DNA of 64,000 nt from Chromera velia. Lineage: Eukaryota > Sar > Chromeraceae. Under the pieces are notes generated by a model. The model made no database searches. It saw nothing but the letters and a program-made list of their open reading frames with translations, and was not told the DNA's origin. The position numbers were made by a program, and so were the translations under genes. Positions 45,834-49,897 of this stretch are shown one piece after another (position 1 is the first letter of the stretch; each line of letters starts with the position of its first letter). The DNA lies in contig JAHBMJ010004650.1 in assembly GCA_018398765.1 (NCBI GenBank), positions 1 to 64,000 of the forward strand, read 5' to 3'.

Positions 45834-48274
45834 AGAAGGAGGTCCAGGAAGAGCCAGAAAGGGGGAAAGGAAAAGGAAGACGGGTACACTCAGAAGAACT
45901 GGACAGACCTGTCCATTGTGCTGCGATCAGGATTGCCTGGTCTCCCGATGGGTGCAAAGGCTCCGTTGCTTGCACTGTGTGGATGGTGAACCGGACGATT
46001 CTGAACGGCCCCACCCTTGTGTCTACCGCCCAAGTCTTCAAATCGCCCATCCCCCAAGTTGTGATTCCTCTAAAGTCGTGCAAAAACGTCCACGGCCCTT
46101 CTGTGCTATTCGACGCCGAGACCGTCATGGCAGAGGGGGTTGTCTCTTGACAGCACCCAGAGTTGGCCATCCATGCATACCCTGCCAGTGTGATGTAACA
46201 AGGCAGACTGACCATCACGGTCACATTTGAATCCGTCGTGTTCAAGCGACTCATGGCTTTCTCTGCCGCTCTCCACCCGCTCCCCTCCCAACTGCCGTCA
46301 AACAAAGAAGACGGCAGGTTTTCGTCGGCGTCGGTTGTTGTCACAAGGCCGGGGTTCAGCTGCCAACCAGAGTCGGTGTACACCCTGTATTGGCCTGCGC
46401 AAACGCTTCCCGCATAGTCTTTGTAGATCGTCACGTCGCGGTTGTACAGGTGCCTGGTGTCTTTGGTCCATGTAAAATCAGAGTTGTCTCCCCTCCCGAT
46501 GTCGGCAGGAGGAATCTCCCACCCACACGCAACACCATCTCCGTACCAACTGCCCGTACACGCACAGGTAAAACTACCATCAGTGTTCGTGCATGATGCT
46601 CGGTCTGGGGCGCAATTGTGCACTCCGGCCGCGCACTCGTCGAGTTCTGCAAAATGAGAGAACATGAGATACTTCATTTATTTGTCCCTTGTTTCACCCC
46701 CTTCTTTTCCTAAGAAGTGCACTTCTTCTGCACTCCTGCCTCGAACTAAGTCGTTGACTTGTGTGGAAAGGAAAGGAAAGGACCTCTAATGAATGAACGT
46801 CACAGACTCAATCTTTCAGAACAAAAACAGACAAAGACTAATAACGCAGACGCCAGCTCAATCCAAATCAGCGCCACATCGAAAGTGACAGAAAGAGGCA
46901 AAGCCGCGCACAAAACAAAGAGAGGCATCTCTCAACGAAAATGCAGATCGAACAAGTGTATAATGGACATCCATCAATCACACTTTCCTTCATCAGCTAG
47001 CTTGCTGCCGGCCTGCCTCACCTGTCCATTGCTCTGCGTAGAGAAATGCCTGTTCTCCAGAGACAGACTGGGGAGTGGTACTTGATGATGCCCGCCTGAT
47101 GGTAAAGCGAAAGAACCTGAAGGGCCCGACCTGTACATCTGTAGGCCATGTTTTGATTTCATCAACAGTCCAGTTAGTCTCAGCACTGAATGAGTGGAGA
47201 TCGGTCCAGGGTCCTCCTGTGCTGTTGGCCCCCGCCACTACCATTGAAGACGGGTTCTGTTCCAGAAAGCCCCCCCTCGCCTGCCACGCATACCCCGCCA
47301 GGGCGATGTAACACGGCGTGCCGAGAATCACGTGATCCTCAGTATCTGGCCCTGTACTTTGTGCAGAAGCAAACTTGGACTGCCAGGGTCCACCGTCGTT
47401 GGTGCCGTCGAAAAGGGTCGAGGAGAGATGCTCCGAGACAACGGGTGTCTGAGAGAATTCGTAGTTCAACCACTCGTTCTTCGCATACACGCGGTACTGC
47501 CCCGGACACACTGTCCCTGAGTAGTCCGTGTACGTCGTTACGATCCCATTGTACAGGTTCTCGTCATCCTTCGTCCAGGTCATTGCAGCATGGTCTCCCC
47601 TGCCGATGTCTGTGGGAGGAATGCGAACTCCGCAAAGGACCCCGTCTCCCTCAAAACCAGAATTGCACGAACAAGTGAAGGAAATGCCCACAGGGGTACA
47701 CGCGGCCTTCGTGTCGCAGTTGTGAGTCCCCAGAATACAGGCATCTACAATGGCTGTAGCTGCAGGAGAGAGAAAAAGGCGCAACTCGAAGTATGAAAGT
47801 TTGCTGAGGGCAGTCGGTGTGAACCTATTGAAAAACGCCTGCAGAAGCTTATCTTTTCCATCCCGCCCCATTTTACCTGTACCTAGCTTCCTACGCACTC
47901 TATACATTGGATTTTCGCTGCTCGGAAGACTTCCTTGTGCAGTACGGCCCCGTGTAACGACTGCATGCTGTCGTCTGCTGGAAGACAACGAAAGTGAACC
48001 TCGTTACTCAGTGGATCTCTTTGGCGAAATCCGTGCTATTGGACTTGACTGACTGACTGACTGACTGACTGACTGACTGACTGACTGAATGACTGAATGA
48101 ATGACTGACTGGCTGACCACGAAGAGGCAAGTCCAGACCTGCCAACCAAAAGGACAGGAAGAGGAAACGGAACAAACCCAGACGGCCCACTCGTGACAGT
48201 CGCTGGCTGCCACGGAAGCTGCAGAAGCAAATTTGGATGGGGGCAGGGGGGATATCTCCCTGTGTGACTTCCAT
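4633..48274 (-). CDS. Giant multi-exon gene: EGF / discoidin-like / DUF1349-like / Sushi / HYR / ephrin-like multi-pass membrane protein
   Basis: One reading frame can be followed through about 72 exons, with donor and acceptor phases matching at every junction but one, giving about 7,765 codons. Order from the N terminus: signal peptide; seven cbEGF+discoidin-like modules; single EGF; DUF1349/concanavalin-like domain; single EGF; twelve more modules; six EGFs; an unassigned region; a split EGF; three Sushi; two HYR; Cys-rich ephrin-like stalk; multi-pass membrane region; cytoplasmic tail ending in TAA at 4633. All exons from the first module to the sixth terminal EGF begin in phase 1, apart from one DUF1349 exon. 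EGF exons carry D/E-x-D/N-E-C calcium-binding starts. The domains are known extracellular adhesion/receptor modules, so a plasma-membrane receptor or adhesion protein is inferred; the ligand is unknown. Two or more adjacent genes is a possible alternative, but no internal stop, start or phase break suggests it. Confidence 0.8.
8586..13721 (-). CDS. Multi-pass membrane region
   Basis: Exons 13656-13721, 13429-13504, 12759-12930, 12391-12546, 11673-12032, 11336-11423, 10983-11014, 10574-10811, 10117-10201, 9723-9886, 8717-9474 and 8586-8634. Hydrophobic segments: KIIMVIFYTSMNAV, TLLNFLSLIGFIGMINIA, MLASAIFLTLLGSCIVF, GIAAASMVLLGVVIPLLLGV, IIIRKFLLQLCLAFYF, VWLAVFSFVVQSRF, ALAFWLLSLVLFQ, AVMGAILGLNGFFLV and ISSIIVIGYIA. 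With the stalk helix that is about eight to ten spans. A charged coiled-coil-like loop (EEREVARIQEEHERNLEKRM) lies in exon 11673-12032. The block GFRAGFEFWELTIIIRK then QSRFRPF recalls the conserved C-terminal membrane domain of large Cys-rich protist proteins; a GPCR-like role is possible but unproven. Confidence 0.72.
9892..9961. repeat. (AC)n and (GA)n microsatellite in an intron
   Basis: It lies just 5' (minus strand) of the acceptor of the exon starting at 9886, so the polypyrimidine side of this intron is formed by the CT/GT repeat. Confidence 0.95.
11226..11284. repeat. (GAGAGG)n / (GA)n microsatellite in an intron
   Basis: Purine-rich hexamer repeat running into GA dinucleotides, in the intron between 11336 and 11014. 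Confidence 0.95.
13308..13414. repeat. (CT)n, (GT)n and (TCTG/TATC)n compound microsatellite in an intron
   Basis: It begins 15 nt after the exon ending at 13429 (minus strand), that is, just inside the donor. Confidence 0.95.
13746..15371 (-). CDS. Cys-rich ephrin-receptor-like (GCC2/GCC3-type) stalk leading into the first membrane segment
   Basis: Exons 15169-15371, 14778-15009, 14221-14359 and 13746-13865 join in phases 2, 1, 2, 0 and 0. Short C-x-x-C units recur: CQDCIQNSQSPQ, YWTAGKCMPCPADTSCQ, VECPIGQTCEE, and finally CSQCDVGFYRTTPDAVCQRC, followed at once by a hydrophobic run TLQVTYAVLGFIAVQ. C-x-x-C-x-x-G-x-Y/F...C-x-x-C just before a membrane span is the known arrangement of GCC2/GCC3 repeats in large protist membrane proteins. 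Confidence 0.75.
15634..16730 (-). CDS. Two HYR (hyalin repeat) domains
   Basis: Exon 16491-16730 (phase 1-1, 80 codons) is a whole HYR: D-V-T-P-P-S-F-D-C-P to FPAGSSDVTITATDTEGNKG and C-S-F-T-I-S-V-R. The second HYR is split over 16263-16387 and 15634-15809: EGPTVLCPPNIDRNQ, then FPPGQTTVMVRATDLSGNEG and C-T-F-L-V-R-V. HYR is an immunoglobulin-like adhesion module often found with Sushi and EGF. A large GA/GAAA/GACA microsatellite occupies the intron of the second HYR. Confidence 0.82.
16044..16154. repeat. (GACA)n, (GA)n and (GAAA)n compound microsatellite in an intron
   Basis: It fills much of the intron inside the second HYR domain. Confidence 0.95.
16998..18790 (-). CDS. Three Sushi (CCP) domains, two exons each
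   Basis: Exons 18702-18790 + 18416-18536, 18031-18136 + 17707-17822, and 17423-17516 + 16998-17122. Each pair reads C...(P-x-F/W) | T-F-x-C-x-x-G/P...C...W...C, for example DSVTFTCNDGYLEAGSQTVT and DSVTFSCPPPLILYGDSS. Sushi domains are protein-protein interaction modules with two disulphides. The intron falls in the same place within each domain, but its phase is 0 in the first and 2 in the other two. Confidence 0.78.
17129..17167. repeat. (GGCA)n microsatellite at a 3' splice site
   Basis: The repeat ends next to the acceptor of the Sushi exon starting at 17122; on the minus strand it supplies a TGCC-rich run directly upstream of TGCAG. Confidence 0.9.
19099..19498 (-). CDS. EGF domain split by an intron (two exons)
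   Basis: Exons 19456-19498 and 19099-19220 join in phase 2: D-R-D-E-C-S-L-E-I-H-G-C-S-I-R then CSDTSGSFLCSCALGFKDRL and G-F-C-D-G. Unlike all earlier EGFs the domain is interrupted between its second and third cysteines by a GTCAGT intron. Confidence 0.7.
19892..21453 (-). CDS. Unassigned extracellular region (four exons)
   Basis: Exons 21360-21453, 20558-20736, 20411-20480 and 19892-20012 join in phases 2, 0, 2, 0 and 1. Readable text includes TVVNGVPPDVCLFEPSAQAT, CNAVTSQDTGISVSNLANDT, DDGAAGCPSNPMASTISME and VRVDLSMACECPANFTLEAR. About 154 residues with a few Cys and sequons. I do not recognise a domain; a degenerate beta-sandwich between EGFs is possible. The intron at 20737-21359 holds a tandem repeat. 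Confidence 0.6.
20930..21185. repeat. Two-copy tandem repeat of about 120 bp inside an intron
   Basis: Two similar blocks start near 20939 and 21062, each with a pyrimidine tract, TTTATCAG, CCCTTCCCCA and TCATGAGCATGAAAAGAGA. A shorter partial third block with CATGCAAGATAAG begins near 20890. Confidence 0.75.
21726..24102 (-). CDS. Array of six EGF exons
   Basis: Exons 23980-24102, 23352-23483, 22871-23017, 22606-22728, 22261-22389 and 21726-21891, each starting in phase 1 with a D/E-x-D/N-E-C box (VDEC, LNEC, FNEC, LNEC, SNEC, DDEC) and C-x-N-T-x-G-S-F-x-C-x-C. Five are 41-49 codons and phase 1-1. The sixth runs on past its last Cys (IQSLRVDCGASSAFER) and ends in phase 2 at an AAG|GTCAGG donor, leaving the exon-shuffled part of the gene. 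A long CA/GA microsatellite lies in the intron after the first EGF (23577-23697). Confidence 0.82.
23577..23697. repeat. (CA)n / (GA)n microsatellite in an intron
   Basis: Compound repeat in the intron after the first terminal EGF exon. Confidence 0.95.
24328..25056 (-). CDS. Module 19 (cbEGF + discoidin-like), last of the array
   Basis: 243 codons, phase 1-1. It carries GRGDSDSFTWTKD, ILGTPCHMTVAGYSWQA, LSGANSTGGPW and GPFNFHRFVLRR. After its donor the gene switches to EGF-only exons. Confidence 0.84.
25607..26801 (-). CDS. Module 18 (cbEGF + discoidin-like), split over two exons
   Basis: Exons 26409-26801 (131 codons, the same length as in modules 5 and 6) and 25607-25945 (113 codons), all phase 1. 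The RGD position reads GMGHAQAFTW. The second exon has FLETPCYFTLKGYAWQAN, a CC pair and NSSAGPW. It follows module 17 exactly as module 5 follows module 4. The intron between the two exons is 463 nt and holds a GGCA/GCAG repeat near 26130. Confidence 0.8.
27112..27139. repeat. (CACT)n microsatellite at a donor site
   Basis: Minus strand GTGA repeats directly follow the donor of module 17, so the repeat unit itself mimics GTGAGT. Confidence 0.9.
27144..27887 (-). CDS. Module 17 (cbEGF + discoidin-like), single exon
   Basis: 248 codons, phase 1-1. Counterpart of module 4 (CGILLPPVDIGRGDRD, SSLFDRDATGFPW, LGLPCFVSLNGYAWN, VEGSNSTSGPWTALHNFSG). The downstream intron starts inside a CACT microsatellite. 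Confidence 0.85.
28213..28962 (-). CDS. Module 16 (cbEGF + discoidin-like), single exon
   Basis: 250 codons, phase 1-1. The RGD position reads GRADDSSFSW. It shares NSWLLNPG, the DCC pair and the extra N-P-P-A-P loop before GPFRFFRW with module 3. Ending M-G at donor GTCGGT instead of W-T-G. Confidence 0.84.
29225..29974 (-). CDS. Module 15 (cbEGF + discoidin-like), single exon
   Basis: 250 codons, phase 1-1. It carries GRGDEVSFTWTKD, ILGTPCYLNLAGYTW, NVSGSNSTHGPWTTLHSF and TFRFFRFLFRR, and ends ASAWTG at a GTGAGG donor. The upstream ORF extension to 30206 is intron read-through. Confidence 0.85.
30252..30992 (-). CDS. Module 14 (EGF + discoidin-like), divergent, single exon
   Basis: 247 codons, phase 1-1. 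The EGF starts A-T-D-F-C-A-S-G-G-H-F-C, so the calcium-binding D-E-C is lost, and the usual GRGD is replaced by GGGYANS. The discoidin-like half is well kept (ILGTPCYITLKGYSLQA, SGSNSTDGPW, FRFFRFTIRR). It is the most divergent module of the second array. Confidence 0.83.
31401..32147 (-). CDS. Module 13 (cbEGF + discoidin-like), single exon
   Basis: 249 codons, phase 1-1, starting E-F-D-E-C-T-A-G. It carries GRGDNNNFTWTKD, LLQTPCFITMAGYGLQ, NVSASNSSTGPW and GPFQFFRFTVRR. One of its sequons is N-S-S rather than N-S-T. Confidence 0.85.
32421..33176 (-). CDS. Module 12 (cbEGF + discoidin-like), single exon
   Basis: 252 codons, phase 1-1, starting E-L-D-E-C-A-T-G. Near-duplicate of module 8 (PPGIPAAMSDGTLCG, KTPCYITMAGYAVQARNTT). 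The near-identity stops at the exon edge; the flanking introns differ, which suggests conversion or selection on the exon rather than a very recent whole-segment duplication. Confidence 0.86.
33503..34246 (-). CDS. Module 11 (cbEGF + discoidin-like), single exon
   Basis: 248 codons, phase 1-1. It shares ILKTPCHVTMAGYAAQ, TDWTQAEQKIWPADVRVG and GPFNFFRFTIRR with modules 8 and 12, but has the short EGF loop (NAGLDGDGVVCG). It therefore looks like a hybrid of the 8/12 subtype with the common EGF type. Confidence 0.86.
34393..34438. repeat. (TCAC)n microsatellite in the intron after module 10
   Basis: Minus strand GTGA repeats 40-85 nt inside the intron. Confidence 0.9.
34478..35224 (-). CDS. 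Module 10 (cbEGF + discoidin-like), single exon
   Basis: 249 codons, phase 1-1. It has the long EGF last loop (PPGLPDEVGDGTLCG), GGFMTIYKDHNG, ILGTPCFLTMSAYKWQ, NVSAANSTDGPW and GPFRFFRFTIGR. The downstream intron starts after a TCAC microsatellite at 34393-34438. Confidence 0.85.
35722..36423 (-). CDS. Module 9 (cbEGF + discoidin-like), single short exon
   Basis: 234 codons, phase 1-1, the shortest intact module: the loop after WHGTF that normally carries NPG and a Thr-rich stretch is missing. It starts D-L-D-E-C-A-T-G and has GIGRGDGDNFTWTQD. Wording such as GGLMTTYKDYSG and a single tryptophan-rich loop link it to module 10. Confidence 0.85.
36704..37462 (-). CDS. Module 8 (cbEGF + discoidin-like), single exon
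   Basis: 253 codons, phase 1-1. It is almost identical at DNA level to module 12 over the EGF and the start of the next domain (one mismatch seen in about 215 bp), and very similar in the rest. It carries PPGIPAAMSDGTLCG and GRGDNNDFTWTKDTNILANG. The acceptor is CCACAG rather than the usual TGCAG. Confidence 0.87.
37620..37721 (-). CDS. Stand-alone EGF exon after the DUF1349-like domain
   Basis: 34 codons, phase 1-1: V-A-A-N-C-H-A-N-A-S-C, C-S-C-V-E-G-Y-T-G-D-G-V-N-C-T-G. Only five cysteines lie in the exon; the first Cys of a standard EGF is missing or supplied by the preceding YCLC-type sequence. It resembles the EGF at 39328-39444, so the DUF1349 insert is flanked by sister EGFs. Confidence 0.7.
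38124..38924 (-). CDS. DUF1349 / concanavalin-like beta-sandwich domain with an EGF-type start (two exons)
   Basis: Exon 38831-38924 begins D-M-D-E-C-T-S-I-V like an EGF but turns at once into a different fold (DRDDFDVLGSRWSVTLEMQG); its GG|GTGTGA donor is phase 2. Exon 38124-38665 (phase 2 to 1) follows with SGKLIVNVSEEV, HEMVAGLVVYDNDGDNVEF, FYTWIDPSNPST and VGLFLKASQAGAAEFDWFEL. The order F-D-x(n)-R-W, A-G-L-V-V-Y-D-N-D, V-E-F and V-G-L-F...A-E-F-D-W-F is the signature I know from DUF1349/beta-xylosidase C-terminal-like concanavalin domains. A carbohydrate-binding role is inferred from the fold. Confidence 0.65.
39328..39444 (-). CDS. Stand-alone EGF exon before the DUF1349-like domain
   Basis: 39 codons, phase 1-1: D-V-F-C-E-G-L-H-N-C-H-S-N-A-T-C, then T-D-T-T-G-T-F-T-C-A-C and G-V-S-C-T-G. 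Six cysteines in EGF spacing. It lacks the D-E-C calcium-binding start of its neighbours (V-F-C instead), so it may be non-calcium-binding. Confidence 0.75.
39666..40418 (-). CDS. Module 7 (cbEGF + discoidin-like), single exon
   Basis: 251 codons, phase 1-1, with a strong GTAAGT donor. The EGF has a longer last loop (PAGVPDGLGDGTVCG), like modules 8, 10 and 12. The discoidin-like half carries ILRTPCFITLAGYSW, NVSGSNSTNGPW and GPFRFFRFTLRR. It is the last module before the DUF1349-like insert. Confidence 0.85.
40641..41642 (-). CDS. Module 6 (cbEGF + discoidin-like), split over two exons
   Basis: Exons 41250-41642 (131 codons) and 40641-40982 (114 codons), phase 1-1; both lengths are identical to module 5. 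The EGF carries ELDECAAGVHNCDSQATC. The second exon has ILQTPCYFSLKGYAWQA, a CC pair, NVSGANSTDGPW and a closing AQWTG. The matching intron position makes modules 5 and 6 a tandem pair. Confidence 0.82.
42121..43006 (-). CDS. Module 5 (cbEGF + discoidin-like), split over two exons
   Basis: Exons 42614-43006 (131 codons) and 42121-42462 (114 codons), both phase 1-1. The split falls just before the conserved V-I-L-E-T-P-C-Y-F strand. The EGF starts E-L-D-E-C-A-T-G-L-H-D-C. This is the split subtype also seen in modules 6 and 18: G-Y/F-P-T/S-I-Y wording in the first exon and LKGYAWQA with CC in the second. Confidence 0.82.
43282..44019 (-). CDS. Module 4 (cbEGF + discoidin-like), single exon
   Basis: 246 codons, phase 1-1. 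It has distinctive wording shared with module 17: CGILLPP, SSLFDRD, LGLPCFVSLNGYAWN, a DCC pair, MSVEG.NSTSGPWTALHNF and AGPFSF. It carries GRGDNDDFTW. The shared idiom over the whole length marks modules 4 and 17 as duplicates of each other rather than of their neighbours. Confidence 0.85.
44330..45088 (-). CDS. Module 3 (cbEGF + discoidin-like), single exon
   Basis: 253 codons, phase 1-1, starting G-L-D-E-C-A-A-G-T-H-N-C. It carries GRGDSNTFTW, NSWLLNPG, ILGTPCHITLSGYAFQ and a short insertion (SPPDGPFRFFRF) before the last strand. The same insertion type (NPPAPGPFRFFRW) occurs only in module 16, which makes these two closest relatives within the array. Confidence 0.85.
45269..45834. repeat. 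Long (CA)n / (GA)n / (GACA)n low-complexity intron with assembly gaps
   Basis: About 565 bp of almost pure purine repeat on the + strand in the intron between modules 2 and 3. It contains one unknown base at 45614 and a run of nine at 45758-45766, so its true length is unknown. The apparent Leu-Ser ORFs crossing it are artefacts. Confidence 0.95.
45909..46646 (-). CDS. Module 2 (cbEGF + discoidin-like), single exon
   Basis: 246 codons, phase 1-1, starting E-L-D-E-C-A. The EGF reads C-A-P-D-R-A-S-C-T-N-T-D-G-S-F. The discoidin-like half carries SLPCYITLAGYAWM, a CC pair and SASNSTEGPW, and ends AAQWTG. The following intron (45089-45908) is almost entirely CA/GA repeat and contains the assembly gap. 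Confidence 0.85.
47022..47759 (-). CDS. Module 1 (cbEGF + discoidin-like), single exon
   Basis: 246 codons, phase 1 to phase 1. The EGF begins D-A-C-I-L-G-T-H-N-C, the least canonical EGF start in the array, then CGVRIPPTDIGRGD and a discoidin-like half with VILGTPCYIALAGYAWQ, GANSTGGPW and a GPFRFFRFTIRR strand. The open frame continues upstream past the acceptor to an ATG at 47988, but that stretch is basic, non-hydrophobic and precedes a clean CTGCAG acceptor, so I exclude it. Confidence 0.8.
48047..48110. repeat. (GACT)n microsatellite in the first intron of the giant gene
   Basis: About eleven GACT units followed by imperfect ones; on the minus strand it reads GTCA repeats, the same tetranucleotide as the common GTCAGTC donor of this gene. 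Confidence 0.9.
48139..48274 (-). CDS. Exon 1 of the giant gene: probable signal peptide
   Basis: An ATG at 48274-48272 opens 45 codons ending in a hydrophobic run (core GLFRFLFLSFWLA) followed directly by a donor GTCTGG in phase 1. This matches the phase of the first EGF exon at 47759, so the mature protein would start near A-T-A-I-V-D-A-C. A TATA-like box lies about 230 nt upstream. The n-region is unusually long for a signal peptide and the donor is weak. A different first exon is possible, so this is a best guess. Confidence 0.35.
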
Positions 48275-48499
48275 GGGCTGCTCCAATGATAAGCAGGAAG
48301 CTAGACGAAAACTGGACGCTGGCTACACTGACCGGTTTGGACCCGTTGGCACGGCCCGACAGAAACGCTTCATCTTGTGCTGCGGGCGTTTGTAAGCTTT
48401 CACAACCTCACGTGTGCTTTTCTTGTTTTAGGGATCTTGTGCGTGGCAATACGTGCCCCGAAAGACACATCAATACGAAAACTGCCAGAGGACCTCTCG

Positions 48500-48508
48500 T
48501 TATATATA
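48500..48508 (-). promoter_or_regulatory. TATA-like box upstream of the giant gene
   Basis: On the minus strand the sequence CTATATATAACG lies about 230 nt before the proposed ATG at 48274. The motif is palindromic, so strand is inferred only from the position of the gene. A GCATGC cluster lies 200 nt further upstream. Confidence 0.3.
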
Positions 48509-49841
48509 GGTGAGAGCGATCTTCCGTCTCCGTGGAGTACTTCCATCAACTGCGTTTCCTCTGCAAACTTTCTGTATCCCTCAAGCAGGTGGTTGCCGGG
48601 ATCAACTAGTCACAGGCGAAAGTAATGTCGGACACTGTCAGTGCTCCAATCTCTGGTCTTCAAGCTGAACAACATATTACTTTCGTATATCTGCGTCGTC
48701 CTGTACTCTATATGTAGCTTGCATGCATGCATGCATGGCAGCATGCATGCATACATGTGCATGCGCGTTCAATTAATCCTTTGCATGTTATGCGCTCGGT
48801 TCCGCGGCCACTCCAGTCGATCCTGTCACAACTGTTTGTTGAAGTCACAGTTAGTCACAGTCCGCCCGCTTCCTAGCTATTTCAAAAGACGTGAGGGGGA
48901 AAAGGTTCTACAACTATCGTTTTTTTTAATTCACAAATTAATTCTAATTAATTGATCGATTCTTAGTCAACATTAATTCGGTCAAATTCAGTGTAGTCTA
49001 GAAGAGTACTAGAAGTTCAATGTTTAATCTTAAATTCTTCACAAGTTTTCTCTAAGTGACTTCGTATAAGTCTCCGTCGGTTTACGTCGCTACGCTATTA
49101 AAATTTAAAATCTTATCAATCAATGAATCAACCAATAAATCTAATTAAAAATTAAGCTAACTGATAATAAATCTAGCTGTGTTAGCCATCCCCCGGTAGC
49201 CTCAGTGAACCTCGGGACAAACCCAGAACATAAATCCTAATCTTAATCCTATCCAGACCTAGCAAAGATCGAATAAATGTCTGATTCAATATGATTTCAG
49301 TCATGACACGGGTGACGGTTCTGAGTCTTCTGACGTGAGTTCATTCAGGTTTGATTATAGGTTTGATATCACATTAATATAACACCATATAAAATCACAG
49401 GTTCAAGAATCTTTCACCACATTGATTCATACTTCAAATCTGTACAGAGACTGCTGTGGCACTGGCATGACGCATCTGTAGTCTTTCGAAGATGGACTCA
49501 CTATTTCCATGGAGCACATGTACGCAAAGCATCACAACAATACTCATTCTCTGTGATCCCTCCCCTGTTCCTCATTGCACTGCCTGGGCCTAGGCCTGGG
49601 CGGGACGGTGCAAGAAATGATCGTACGTCCGCCTAGACGTCCGCAATGTGAGTACAAGCGACGAGACTTTGCCCATTTTTTCTCACTCATGTTGGAAAAA
49701 TGAGCGTCCACAGCACGACGTCAAGCACAGTTAAGTTAGTCAACAGCGAACGAGGCACGCAGCCATCCATACGAATAAGATGAAAGGCACACGCACACGA
49801 AAGATGGGGGCGGAGAGTGTACGAAGGTATGCGAGGACGAA

Positions 49842-49843
49842 AG

Positions 49844-49876
<33 letters not shown>

Positions 49877-49897
49877 ACACACACACACACACACACA
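49842..49897. repeat. (AC)n microsatellite
   Basis: AC repeat with one AGAC interruption, in the intergenic region. Confidence 0.95.

Noticed and set aside
45176-46677. Long Leu-Ser, Arg-Glu and related ORFs running through the GA repeat and into module 2
   Set aside because: Simple-sequence read-through of an intron. Module 2 itself ends at a clean donor at 45909.
47760-47988. N-terminal extension of module 1 to an ATG at 47988
   Set aside because: No signal peptide or domain; a standard CTGCAG acceptor lies at its boundary and the phase matches an upstream signal-peptide exon.
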